Program-made: the position numbers and the translations under genes
Shown here: positions 47,901-58,880 of the stretch, one piece after another
Numbering within the stretch: position 1 is the stretch's first letter
Layout of the letters: each line of letters begins with the position of its first letter
Notes under the pieces: model-generated
Seen by the model: the letters and a program-made list of their open reading frames with translations, nothing else
Told to the model about the DNA's origin: nothing
Databases searched by the model: none
Assembly (NCBI RefSeq): GCF_029867415.1
Contig: NC_081183.1
Location: 144,890,798 to 144,954,797, forward strand
Reading direction: 5' to 3'
Length of the DNA stretch: 64,000 bases
From: Vicia villosa
Lineage: Eukaryota > Streptophyta > Magnoliopsida > Fabales > Fabaceae

Positions 47901-49008
47901 AAAATCCCAAAAAAAATTAGTTTTGTTTTAAAATTAATTGACAAATATTTTGTACATATTTTAAACTTAATTTCTAGGTTTAAATCTATTTTCATCTTTT
48001 TTCTTCATTTTAATTTAATTAATCATGCATTAATTATAATTAAAATCAATCATAAAAAAAAATCCAAAAATATGCCTTTTATTTTTATTGCAATTTAAAT
48101 TCCTAGATAAATGTATAGGATGTCAAGTTCATGTAAATAGGCTAGTTTACATTTCCTGCAAAATCGATGTAATAGCGTAGATTTACTTTCCGCACTTTAC
48201 ATTTCCGCATTTTAATTTCCAGCAAATATAAACTGCGTGTATGTCAAAGATAAAATTGAACCGTTAGATCACTAACTTCAAAGATAAAATATCTGAATAC
48301 AAACACAATCACACTTGCACCTCTTAAGGTAAATCCCTTCTCATTCTTTTCAAAATCAAAGTCAAAATTCTACTATTTTGAGTACAAAATCGAACCTTGC
48401 GTTTATATCCGGTGAAAGGATAGATTTTTAAAGGAAATAAGGATAAAGACCTTACAACTCAGGGTAGACCTCCTAGTTTGCTTGCTCAAATCAAAACAAA
48501 CAAAATTCTCATACACTGCTGTTTTTCAAAACAGAACTTTCAAAAAAGACAATACTTTGTATACATCCAAACACGGGTTATTACAAAGTTAACGTTCTTT
48601 TCAAAACATCTTTCGAAAGATAAACAAGCATTTTGTATACATCCACACACGGATCATTACAAAATTCAAATTACAAAGGTATTTGAAACCACATATGAGC
48701 AATTTCAGAGCAATTGAAAAGTGATCGAAAAACAAGTGAGCTAAGCAAACTTAAGAGCCCATGGATAACCATGGATACAAAGGGTGCTAACACCTTCCCT
48801 TTGTATAACCTACCCCCTTACCCAGAATTTCTTAAAGGTCTTTTTCCCGTTTCTTTTATAAACCTTTCCTTAATTGGATAAAATAAAAGGTCGGTGGCGA
48901 CTCTGTGAATTTTCAAAAATGCGAAAGCATTAAGCGATAAAAAGAGTCAGTTCACGTATCTCTACAGAACAGAGGTATGGCCCGGGATTAAAAAATCGGA
49001 GGTCCACA
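44975..49008 (+). mobile_element. Ogre 3' LTR
   Basis: 4,034 bp and uninterrupted. It shows what the 5' LTR looked like before the nested element arrived. It ends GGTCCACA and is followed by the GTACC duplication. The TATA box is at 46673-46679 and the partial PBS copy TGGCGACTCTG at 48895-48905. Confidence 0.96.
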
Positions 49009-50428
49009 GTACCCTAATCAGGGTTTATGAAGATCATGCCCTACACTGATTGTTTCTTTTCTGTGCCTTTTCAGGATTGTCTTTTCAAGTACCTTCCGAC
49101 TACGCGCCGCGTCAAATACGAAGCTAAGTATTCATTTAAATTTCAAAGTTTACTTTGTTCTCCTTGATTTTAGGGTTTGCCCTTATATTTTGAACTGTGC
49201 ATACATTCATTCCATCTATTTTTCTGCCTTTGCCTTGCCACTTTCAGGGTTAACCTTGAGGCTTCCTCCGACTGTCAACCATGTCAGATCAAATCAAAAT
49301 GCAAAAGCTAAGTACCCTTTTATTTATCTATTCTTAATTTCTTTATCTCTTATTTTTATTAGGGTTAACCCCAATTGACCACCGAACCGATAATGCACTC
49401 ACTCTTCTGTTTATTCTTTCTTGTCAAATTTTCAGGGTTTGTCGACTGCCAAAGCTACGAGTATCGGTAACCCTAAACCCTAACCATGATATCTTCTTTT
49501 ATTATTACTTATGTCAAACCCTATTAGGGATCCGCTGGTTTCATTGTCCCCTCCCACATATTGCTATTGTTTTTGCCTTATTTTATCTGCGTGGTTAGTA
49601 ATTTAGGGAATGCAACTTTAAATTGGATTAGCCTCACTAATTATAAGATAATTTAATCGAATTAATCACATGATTGATGCACCCACGCACACCTTTGGGG
49701 TAACCTCTCTGTTGCCTTGTTGCCTGTTGCCTGTTGCCTTGTGTTATGTTGCAGAATAGCCAGTCCCTCGAATACGAGGATACCTTAGCCAGTTGCCTCG
49801 ATTAAGATCATGGTCCCTAATGATGCTGCCTTCGATATGCATGATCTCGACCCTCGGAAGTTGCCTACGAAAAAGGCTAAGGTATCCTCTGGCTGCCTAC
49901 GAAAGGCTATTCTGATCATTCCCTTAGACTACCTGCCTCTCTATGGCATGGGTCAGTCTTATGGCGAATGATAAAGCGATGACCCTTTAACCTCCAAATG
50001 AAAGGTTTCCTGCCCTCTTATGGCAAGGATAGACCCTTTCACCCTGAAAGGCTAAAAGAACAGATTCTCAAAATTATAAGGTAAATTGCCCTTAATTGCT
50101 TTGCCTTGCTCTAAAACATTTTCAATATTCTTTCTCATAATTCTTCAATATGGCTACGCTCATTTACGAGCTAAAGTCCGTATTCATTTCTTCTACATTT
50201 CTGAAACAAAGAGAGCAAAGCAAATTAAGAGCCCATGGAAAACCATGGATGCAAAGGGTGCTTTTTAAACCTTCCCTTTGCATAATTTACCCCCCGAACT
50301 CAAAATCTTTTTAAAAGGTATTTTCCTGTTCTTTTAGCCTTTCCGATATTTGGATAAAATAAAAGTCGATGGCAACTCTTGCTATCCGCGACATTTCGAT
50401 CGATAAAAAGTCAGTTCACCGTATTACA
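49009..50428 (+). mobile_element. Right part of the old LTR split by the Ogre
   Basis: Begins with the GTACC duplication and ends CACCGTATTACA, as the antisense LTR family does. Internal blocks align in reverse with 26240-27700. Examples are the repeated TTGCCTGTTGCC words near 49720 against CAACAGGCAACAAGG near 26950, and the TTTACCCCCCGAACTC block. It is clearly diverged from the young antisense copy, so it is older. This family was the landing site for the Ogre. Confidence 0.85.
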
Positions 50429-50432
50429 GAAC

Positions 50433-50449
50433 TGGCGACTCTGCTGGGG
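50433..50449 (+). promoter_or_regulatory. Primer-binding site of the old element
   Basis: TGGCGACTCTGCTGGGG four bases after the LTR end at 50428, unchanged despite the divergence of the LTR. Confidence 0.88.
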
Positions 50450-50940
50450 ATAAATTTCGATAAAAGAGGGGTTACCTTAAAATTTTAGGATTCACTTTAA
50501 AATGTTTTCTATTGTTTGTTTTGCTTGTTTTAATTTTCAAGGCTGTTTTGGGAATTCTGATATGTGAAAGATCCTACACCCGGATCTAGTGTACCTTAAG
50601 TATGTGGCATGAGACCAGGGAAGCTGTACGACATGTATCGTTATGGTTGAACTGGTGGCCACCGTTAGTGTGACGCTTTGGTTTGTCCTGATGGCCCTCG
50701 AATCTGATCGAGGAGACATTTGGCTACCGCGTGGTGTCATGAGCACTAATCTGCCTTTAGAACCTTAGTTGAACTTGACTTTGGCTTATAAGAAGTAGCG
50801 AGATGGCTGGCTTCGGATTCCTGACTGAAGTCGGTTGATACTCGATGCTAAACTCATTGAGATTGGACTCAAGGGATGCTTTTGGCTGGCCGATTGAGCG
50901 CTATGTTGAGACAATGCCCACGAGAAAGATCAGGGAGATC
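50450..50940 (+). mobile_element. Leader fragment of the old element
   Basis: Matches the reverse of about 35020-35506 in the antisense element (for example TGATGGCCCTCGAA and GGTGTCATGAGCACTAA). The match stops near 50940 at AGATCAGGGAGATCTAAG. The rest of this element is missing. Confidence 0.8.
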
Positions 50941-52853
50941 TAAGCTGGGAGGAGATCTAAGGGCTTAGATCTGAAGACACATGATGTTCTGCTGGAATGG
51001 TAGTGCACATGATCAAGATCAGAAATTTAGAAAAACTAATAGAAAGGGTCAGGGATCGAACCTTTGACCCTTAGGTCATCCACGCGCGCACTCACCAACT
51101 CAGCCAACACACAACTCTGTTTAAGGAACACACACTACACAATACATTCAGAACGCAACGACCCCCACTAAAAACGCGCGCCCAAATTTGAACTCACCAG
51201 TGTCGTAGAGACACGTCATCATCTTCCCCAAACCTACCTGAATTCCTGAACATATTTGCTACGATTTTGCTACAAAAACCATTCGTAGCTACCGAAACCT
51301 GGAAAATAGCGATTTGGCCCTCATCATATATAAATGTTTCGCACCCCTCTAGCCCTGTTCGTATCAATCACACGAACTCGCCTATGCCCTCAATTTGTCC
51401 TAATTTTACTCCTAACGTAAAACCCCCAATTAAACCCTAAAAAGCTTAAAGCGGACATTCATGGCAAAACGCGATTGAGGCATGTAAACTCCACAAAACA
51501 ATCCAGAAACAATCAAGATATTGAACCAAGCAAGAATATGCAATTAGATTCCAATGAAGATGCGTATATGGTTCAGATCGAGGAGTTTTTTTGATTGACT
51601 TACCTTGACAAATGGGAGGTGATTCTAGGGGTGTTGAAGTAGTGTACCGATCCAATCACCTTCAGAATCAACCGAGGAAGCCTTTGGGACCTTTGAATCT
51701 CCTTGAATCCTCTTAATTTGCAAAAGTCGAATGTGAGTTTCTTGAGAATTTTTTGGTTCTTATTCTTATGTCACTGCCCAGAAAACTCAACCCTTATTCG
51801 TGTGGCTTCTCTCCCTTACTTATAGTGAACATATTAGGTCAACTAATTTGTCCAAAACCTTGCTTGAATCCAATCTTGCTATTTTGTGAAAATTGATTTT
51901 ATTTCTTGAATCCTAAGCTACTATATTTGGCCAAATTTGTATAAATCTCCTTCCAATCAATTAATCACGAAAATATATTGTATTTAGTCATAAATATTGA
52001 TTGGAAATCACCAAAATATATTTTCTACCAAAATATTTGATTTTCCTACTTATTTAAATCATTAAAAATCAATTTTAAATGAAATAAAATTGTATAAAGT
52101 CAAATAAAAATGATATTATTCGTGGCATGTGCTTTGGATAACTTATGGGCCAAGTTTAAGTCATAAAAGTATGGGCCTATTTGCAAGAAATCCAATTTGA
52201 ACCTTCTTATTTCACATTTTGCCTCCAAAAATCACCCAACTTTGATCAATCATATCTCACTCAATTTTTAAGATATGAGGGAGTTCTAGGACTTTTTGGA
52301 AACCTCAAGAGGTCCTCTATAAGCCACTTTGGAACATACTTTTTATTTGGAGCTTTTATCTTGATCATATCCTCTTTGCAAAAAAACTGCTTTTGAAGGA
52401 TGCTTGAAAATGACCTATAATCATTTGCATTATATCTCTCAAATGAAGCATTTCTAGCCCTGGCTTGTGAGAGACAAAGTTGTAGAGAATCCAATTTCCT
52501 TCAAAATAGGCTTTGAGTGGGGAATTTTTGATGTTCCATGTGAAAGTTATACCCAGTCAAAGTTGGGTTGACTTTCTCCTAAGAAACCCTAATTTGAACC
52601 TTTGTGTATTTGTTCATCTCTGAGTTTCTATTAATGAAATCATGATCAATCTTTGATCAAATGATGGTTATACTCTTATTCACTTTATGTTGACCCAAAA
52701 TTGAGAATTTTTGACTGTGCTTTGATCATGGTTGACTTTTTAGGTCAAACCAGCTGACCGTGGGTTACTTGAATCATTGAGGGAGCAAAGCTTTGGATTT
52801 GAACTTTGAATCATTGTGAATGGAATATGGAAGGCAAATTTTGGGGTATGACA
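50941..52853 (-). mobile_element. Truncated minus-strand LTR, diverged
   Basis: It ends on the plus strand with GGCAAATTTTGGGGTATGACA (tail of the block at 52833-52853), the reverse complement of this family's LTR start. Block 52200-52320 aligns with 29390-29510 (TCTAGGACTTTTT, CTCAAATGAAGCATTT). The distal half of the LTR and its PBS are absent, and the exact junction with the leader fragment at about 50940 is uncertain. Facing a plus-strand leader, it implies a rearrangement or two separate insertions with deletion. Confidence 0.75.
51043..51112 (-). other. tRNA-like segment in the old LTR, best-preserved boxes
   Basis: On the minus strand the A box TGGCTGAGTTGG and the B box GGTTCGATCC start 44 bases apart, the spacing of a real tRNA gene. 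The aminoacyl stem is not convincingly paired. I cannot assign an amino acid. Confidence 0.6.
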
Positions 52854-53531
52854 CCTTAATCTTGTATAATTTATAAAATTCAATGTTATATGAATTATAT
52901 AATTTTATTACTTTGTTTATTATTTGAAAAATAAATCTTATATTTGTTTTCTTTTCATCACTTAACTTTTTCAAACACCAAAAAATATATAGCTTTTTTA
53001 TGATATTTATATCTTTAAAACTTTAGACCATATCATTGTATTTATTTTATGATAATTTTTGTTATAAAATTTGAGAAGAATTCGTATTTTAATTAAACTA
53101 ATTTTAATTATATTTTTACAACAGTTATTGAATTTTTATTTTTAATTAAAATATTTTAAAATCTTATTTTTGTTAAAAAATAGTTACTCAATTATTTTAT
53201 GCCCCCATTACATAAAATGTCTGGATCCGTCACTGGATTCCACGTCGTCTTTTTTACTTTCTCAATGGTGTCCATTTCAGTCCTAATGCGAGTGCTGTTC
53301 GGGCGACCTTTTTTGTTTCGTCGCATTCTTTTATTGTGTAAAAGAATATCGCCTTGATATTGATTAATATTATTAAGTTTAATAATATTTGTTTTTAAAT
53401 TACTATTTTTTTATTATTCATATTAAGTTGTATTAATATTGTTATTATGTTTAAAAAAAATATTTTATATTTTTATTAATTTAAAATAATTAAAATTAAT
53501 TTTAAATCAATTAAATTATTTATTGGATTTT

Positions 53532-53567
<36 letters not shown>

Positions 53568-53879
53568 CAAAAATAGTTTAAATAACAAAAATGAAAAAAA
53601 AAATAGCATGTCTCCATATGGATTGGCAACATGCTTTTTGGATCAGAATGGGCCCACCATGTCTCCATTTGGATTGAAGATATGGTCTAAAGTGTGGCAT
53701 TCTAGGAATTAATTTTCCGAGTGTGGCATATGGGGAATTGTGTTTCACATGTGTGGCATTGGGGGAAAAAATTCATTCCTGAAACCGTCGACAGTTACGA
53801 AAATGCTTTATCAGTCACAACCATAACTTAACTTTCAATCTTCTTCTACAGCGATTTTACAAAACTGTTTCTTTTTCAA
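52854..53879. other. AT-rich spacer without a gene
   Basis: Mostly A/T. The words ATGCCCCCATTACATAAAATG and CTGGATCCGTCACTG near 53201-53236 resemble the end of a degenerate plant DNA transposon, but no partner end is seen. A (TA)n microsatellite lies at about 53534-53566. The GTGTGGCAT phrase repeats three times at 53690-53765. Confidence 0.5.
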
Positions 53880-54092
53880 ATGCAAAAACGATTCCTCCTT
53901 TCTCTCTTCCTCCGTTCTTCCTCTTCTTCACAGGTTACAAATGGTGTTTGGTGTGATACAGAATCTTTTGTTACCAGTCCAATAACAGCGGATGTCCAAC
54001 CTTTCTCTCTCCCATCTCCGACAACGATTGTCGCCGAAAAGTGCAATAGGCGGCATCGTCTTTTTGCACTTTTAATTAGTTTATGTAATTGA
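53880..54092 (+). pseudogene. Short Ser/Arg-rich leader-like frame, uncertain
   Basis: A 70-residue frame starting MQKRFLLSLFLRSSSSSQV, with the look of an organelle-targeting or signal sequence. It lies just upstream of a degraded exon (54141). It may be the broken first exon of a host gene, or chance. I do not recognise it. Confidence 0.25.
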
Positions 54093-54140
54093 TGATTTTG
54101 TGTGTTATTTGTATGTAATTCTTCGGTTCTGATCTGATCT

Positions 54141-54195
54141 TCGGCGCCAAAAAGAACAAAGAACCCCCCTTTCCATCAAAGATGCAAACGAAAGG
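54141..54195 (+). pseudogene. Degraded VPS60/CHMP5-like first exon
   Basis: The translation begins FGAKKNKEPP, and after a one-base shift within the C/T run (54166-54174) continues SIKDANER up to a GGGTAATC donor-like sequence. This order (FGAKK-x-KEPP, SI-x-DA-x-x-R) is the N-terminus of plant VPS60, an ESCRT-III subunit that acts in endosomal sorting. No start Met or later exons are present, because a MITE begins 39 bases further on. I treat it as a captured or decayed fragment. Confidence 0.45.
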
Positions 54196-54233
54196 GTAAT
54201 CTTTATCTTTCCCTCATCTATTTCATTCAATTA

Positions 54234-55217
54234 GGGTGTGTTTGGTTCAAACGAGGGGGAGGGGAGGGGAGGGATTTTAATGGAGGGGAGAGAAGGGGAG
54301 GGGAGGTGAGGGAATTTTTTTAATCAGATGGGTGTTTGGTTCAAACGAGGGGAGGGGAGGGGAAGAGAGAGATTTTAATTAAAAATATGTTTGGTTCAGG
54401 AGGGGAGGAGAGGTGTTTTACTAATAATTTACATTTTTATCCTTATTATCTTATATAAGTGATACAATACGATATTCAAATGTGAAAATTTTATACATAT
54501 TTTTTTGTTAGTAAAATTTCTAATATTGAGTGACTAAAAAGTTATAATTTACTACATAACATTAAAAAATTGAGTTCACTTAATTCGAATAAAATATTCA
54601 AAAACAAATTAAACTATATGTTGATAACAACTTTGAAATCGTAATGAATTATTTAACACATAAAATACCTAAAATAATTTATTATTAAATATAAATGGTT
54701 TAAATCTTTTAATAATATAAATTAATTAATTAAAATGAAAATTTTAAAATTTGATATAAAAGAAAATACGATAGGATACATAACAAAATTAGAAAAAAAA
54801 GCATAAATTAACATAAAAGAGTTATAAAAAAAAAATCAAAAAAGTGAAATGATTATGATTTATATTAAGGACAAAAAATTCAAAATAATTTGAAGATGGA
54901 GAATAATTATAATAAGTTGATAGAAGCAATTGAGAAAAATCACACATCAGAGAGCAATAATACAAAAGAAAATGTATAATTTTGAAAACTGGGGATATTA
55001 TAGTAATTATAATAATTTTTAAAATATTAAAATTGAGATTCCCTCCCCTCCCCTCCGAATCCCTCCGATTTGGAGGGATGCAAAAAGTGTGTTTTGGAGG
55101 GGTTTTGCTCCCCTCCCCTTCCCTCCCCTCCCCTCATGAAATTTGAACCAAACACATTTAATTAAAAATATTTCCTCCCCTCCCCTCCCCTCCATCTACC
55201 CCGAACCAAACACACCC
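54234..55217. mobile_element. PIF/Harbinger-type MITE, 984 bp
   Basis: Terminal inverted repeats GGGTGTGTTTGGTTC and GAACCAAACACACCC, flanked by TTA on both sides (54231-54233 and 55218-55220), as for Tourist/Harbinger elements. Subterminal parts are unusual: long runs of GAGGGGAGGGG at the left and CCCTCCCCTCCCC at the right, so the ends can pair extensively. The middle is AT-rich with no transposase. Confidence 0.85.
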
Positions 55218-55344
55218 TTAGTGTTAGGGTTTGTTTGCACACTCGCAAATCTGTTCAATTTCGGTTCTCTTTCGGATTTTGAAGTTAATTATTCAATTAT
55301 AACACTATTATATTTCGCGATATCTAAATTTGTAAAACAATTCT

Positions 55345-55793
55345 ATGTTACAATTATATACGCGCGCTCCACCTTCGTTGCGGCAGACCCTGAATCATAT
55401 GTTCCAATTGCGATTTCGATGTTTGGCTTTTTATAACAGTGATTCAGCATGTGCATTGAACATGGAGAAACTGCTTGAAACAAGAATTGACGCTGTTGTT
55501 GAATTGCGTACAGGGTTTAATGTTCCTTCCGTTCATACCAATGCATATCGTCTAATCAATATTATTGAGGATGATAGGTAAGAGATGGATGTTTCCTTTT
55601 GTCAATTGTAATTGAATTTGTTTCAAAACAACTTCTTTTAGCAGTGTTTGGATAATTTTCTTAGCAGTAGATTTAAAGTATATTATATATATATAGGTTA
55701 TGTGTCTCTTAAATTGTAGTATCCTTACAGGTTAATGGAGACCATGTGGGGTCCGGATGATAAGATTTGTTATCGTGCAAAGGACTATTAGTA
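55345..55793 (+). pseudogene. Unrecognised spliced-looking gene fragment
   Basis: An open stretch ends at 55578 with ..NIIEDDR before a donor-like GGTAAGAG. After about 150 bases, an acceptor-like CCTTACAG precedes a second open piece starting 55732 (MGPDDKI-like region; it reads ..MWGPDDKICYRAKDY then stops at 55788). Splicing would keep the frame only roughly. I do not recognise the protein. Presence of plausible splice sites suggests derivation from a host gene. Confidence 0.3.
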
Positions 55794-56474
55794 TTGTTAT
55801 GTCTCAGATATTTTTCATGCCTTTTCAATTGCATATTTCTAACTTTAAGCTTCAGTGTTTGTGTCAGTTTGCAATTTTGGTTAGTAGTGTTAGTGCTGTG
55901 TTGTGCAAGAGTGAGGCTTGAATTTGCATGTGGATGGATTTAGAGTATGGTTTGTACATGAGGTATGGTTTCTATACATATTTTTGTGGAGATTGTTTGT
56001 GCATGAGGTATGGTTTCTCTACATAATTTTTTCCTAACATCAATAATGGTAAGAGATATGCAGTCTTCACATGTTCAGTATTTTAAGATATTCTTTAATA
56101 ATATTCCAATTCAGCCCACTAATGAGAGAAACCCTTATTATAATTAACCCACTTGATGCTGAATTGGAAATTATTAATGTTTCTGATTATTCTGTCATTT
56201 TGTTGGCTAAATTTTGGTCTCAGGTACATTTGTTTAATTTCTACTACACATGTCATTGAATCATATTTCAAATAGTGATAGTTATTATTTTCCATCCCAA
56301 AATTGAATTAATTTCAAATAGTGTGATTCAATTTATAGGTTTTATGAAAAACCCCTATGAATTGTTCTATTAATTTCAAGTATTTTTTTCTGTTTCAAAT
56401 CATATATTAGTTATTGTGATCATCAATTGAGTTTTTAAGTCTCTTAAGAATTAAAATCATATAGTTTTGGAAGA

Positions 56475-57682
56475 ATGGTGCACAATTGGTTTGGTACAAG
56501 CAATTCACAAATAATGAATTGGAAGACTAATGGTGTTGTTGGCAAAAGAGTGTTATCTTCTAGATCAAACTCTTCATCTGTCACTGTTAGGGGTGCTCGC
56601 GGTGCGGTTTGGGCGGTTTTGACGAAAAAAATCATCCGAACCGCAAGAGAAAAAATAGTGCGGTTTGGTTTGGTTCGGTTGGCTTTAAAAAAAAATCCGA
56701 ACCAAACCAAACCAAACTAATGCGGTTTGGTTCGGTTCGGTTGGTTCGGTTTTTTACAAATATTTTATTGAACCATGCATACACATATATATGACAACAT
56801 AATTTTATATTTAGACATTCATACACTAACAAATAACAACAAAACTCGTCATATTTTGACAACGATTTTCCATTTAATATGTAAAAATTAAATTAGACAA
56901 AAGTGGAATATTAAACATAAAATAATAGCATAAAACAATATAAAAATTATTATAATGAAACAAAAAAATAGAAGAGACGAAAGATTAGTGAAGGTGAAAA
57001 AGAAAAAGAAAAAGTGTTGAGAGATTAGAGAAGAAGATGTGCGATAAAAATGAAACTGAAATACGGAACATTTACATAAAAATGAGAAGGTGAAAAAGAA
57101 AGAATATAGGAGAGTAAAGATTATAGAAGAAGAGGGAAGATGTATGTGGCAAAGAAGGTGAAATAATGTTATTAGAGATTTGAGAAGATCGGGACTGAAA
57201 TTATATGTGTAAGGATGAGAAAATTGTTCGTAATCATAAGGCTAATGTATAATAGGTTTAATTTTGGGTTGGATGTGAGTTAAGTAAAATTTAGGTTGTA
57301 ACATAATGCGGTTTGATTCGGTTTGGTTTGGTTTACAAAATACAAACCGCAAACCGAACCGAACCGTGCGGTTTTGTTAAAAAATGACCCAAACTAATCC
57401 GAACCAAATGCGGTTTTTTGCGGTTTCGGTTTGGTTTGGTTTGGTTTGCGGTTTTCTATTGGGTTGGTTTGGTTTTGAGCACCCCTAGTCACTGTTAGCA
57501 ATGGCCTTACCTCGGCATCGCACGAGTTTCCTGTGACGGTTGGAAACAATGGTATGGATCATGTAATGACGCATTCGCAGCGTAATGATTCTGTAAGCAC
57601 ATTTGTTGCTCCGCGCGCAATGAGCCTCACTATGGCTGAGACATTGGTTCATGGTCCACCGCGTTCTCGCGCACCTGCATAA
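56475..57682 (+). pseudogene. Ser-rich host exon fragment split by a MITE
   Basis: The left part (56475-56587) translates as MVHNWFGTSNSQIMNWKTNG.. and a Ser-rich run. The right part resumes after the MITE and its duplicated 8 bases with SNGLTSASHEFPV.., and later AMSLTMAETLVHGPPRSRAP before a TAA at 57680 next to a GTGAGT donor-like site. Removing the MITE and one duplication keeps a single frame, so a coding exon was the target. The protein looks like a Ser/Pro-rich plant nuclear protein, but I cannot name it. Whether the gene was already dead when hit is unknown. Confidence 0.5.
56588..57487. mobile_element. hAT-type MITE, 900 bp
   Basis: Terminal inverted repeats TAGGGGTGCTC and GAGCACCCCTA with an 8-bp target duplication GTCACTGT (56580-56587 and 57488-57495). 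The subterminal regions are dense in GGTTTGGTTCGG-like words on one side and their complements on the other. No transposase frame. It generates an Asn/Arg/Lys-rich spurious frame on both strands. Confidence 0.85.
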
Positions 57683-58327
57683 GTGAGTTTTTGATTACTT
57701 AGCGTTACGTTGTTTATTTGGTAAAATGTCATTAGTAGTCCAATGTTTAATTTATCTGAGTATGATTCTCTAGATTTCATTTCCACCTTGAGCATTTTTA
57801 TTTATGTATTTGGAGACCATGGATTTTTCTTATCATCTGCATACATTTTTAAATCGTTGATTATTGTGCCTTACTTCCATTTCGAAGGGTCTTCAAACAT
57901 CACTTCTATTTCAAATAGCATATTCTTATGATCATCGGTTGATTTAGGTGTTTAATCTTTCATGAGTGTTTCAATTTCCTCTAACAGGGTACATGTCAAC
58001 TTTGGTTAGAAACCATTTACCTTTGATTTAAAGGTATGAATCTTTTTCTATATTCTGTTTATCCTTGTGTGTGTATCCTATCATGTACTGTAGCCAATGC
58101 AATTACAAGGAAAAATTATACCTTATTTATTGAAGAGATCGTACCTTTAAATTTACTTCCAACCTTGTGAATCTGTATTGCACCATAGTAAAGTATATTT
58201 TTCGGCTGTTTTAATAATTGTCAGATTATTTTATTGCAAAATCTAGATTCACTTATATTTATATCATGCTTATAATGTTTCTTAATGTTTAAACGAATAA
58301 ACTTAAGTCATGTCTAAACGAATTCAC
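57683..58327. other. Spacer, nothing firm
   Basis: No family-level coding match. An exon-like piece (58003-58033) with CTCTAACAG acceptor-like and AAAGGTATG donor-like borders is too short to identify. Confidence 0.4.
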
Positions 58328-58880
58328 ATGGAAAGAGTTTTGAAAGAAAAACAAACAGGAAAAGGGTTTCTAAAAGCAGTGGTTGATTTCTTATGGGACA
58401 GTGGAAAATGTTCTTATGAACCTGTTTGCATGTGAGTGTTTGTTTTGTGTTTTGGTTAATCATTTATTTTATGATGTTTTTTTTTGTATAGTTTATTTTA
58501 CATGCATTATATATAATGTAGGAAGTGAAATTTGATTGAAAAATCATAGTTGGATCAATTGTTGGATTTTTGGAAGCAGCTTTGGGAAGTGTTGGAGGTG
58601 TTGGTGGTGGAGGAATTTGTGTTCCTATGCTTTCTTTGATCATTGGTTTTGATTCCAAGTCTTCTACAGCAATTTCCAAGTATAAGTACATTTTTTAATC
58701 GGTAAAAATCGAACTCGGTATTCAGAGTTTACAACACTCGCATACACACGCGCACTAAGTAGTTGTCAATATTAGCTTGGTTTTATAACTTTGATTTGTG
58801 AATGCAGGTATGATTATGGGTGCGGTGTTGTCAACTGTTTACAACAATATGAAGTTTAGACATCCAACGCTAGATATGCC
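58328..58880 (+). pseudogene. Sulfite exporter TauE/SafE family pseudogene, truncated
   Basis: Three exon pieces of a plant TauE/SafE membrane protein. Exon 1 (58328-58431) reads ERVLKEK.. then VDFLWDSGKCSYEPV. Exon 2 (58522-58683) carries the hallmark [19 protein letters not shown], then [19 protein letters not shown]. Exon 3 (58808-58880) reads MIMGAVLSTVYNNMKFRHPT, then LDMP. Breaks: a TGA at 58537 where relatives have Trp; the exon-2 donor reads AT instead of GT; exon 1 lacks a start and signal region; and exon 3 stops where an LTR begins at 58881. The order and borders match the intron positions one expects, so it is a decayed genomic copy, not a processed one. The other two-thirds of the protein is absent from the window. 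Confidence 0.8.

Larger units (their letters stand above)
870..49008 (+). mobile_element. Ogre-type Ty3/gypsy LTR retrotransposon, degenerate, with two nested insertions
   Basis: The element spans 48.1 kb as it stands and about 19.8 kb once two later insertions are removed, within the usual 14-25 kb of Ogre. Order along the plus strand: 5' LTR, PBS, leader, ORF1, gag-pro, intron, RT, RNase H, second RNase H, integrase, repeat-rich 3' UTR, polypurine tract, 3' LTR. Extra ORF1, the PR/RT intron and dual RNase H together define Ogre among plant Tat elements. Coding parts carry two frameshifts and three in-frame stops, so it cannot make its own proteins. The two LTRs differ by only some 15-20 substitutions that I could find by eye, plus a few indels, so insertion was recent. 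Confidence 0.95.

Noticed and set aside
56444..56720. Overlapping frames on both strands rich in Asn-Arg-Thr-Lys-Pro
   Set aside because: They translate the GGTTCGGTT-type words of the hAT MITE.
58464..58691. 75-codon minus-strand frame
   Set aside because: Antisense of the TauE/SafE exon 2, which has clear family motifs on the plus strand.
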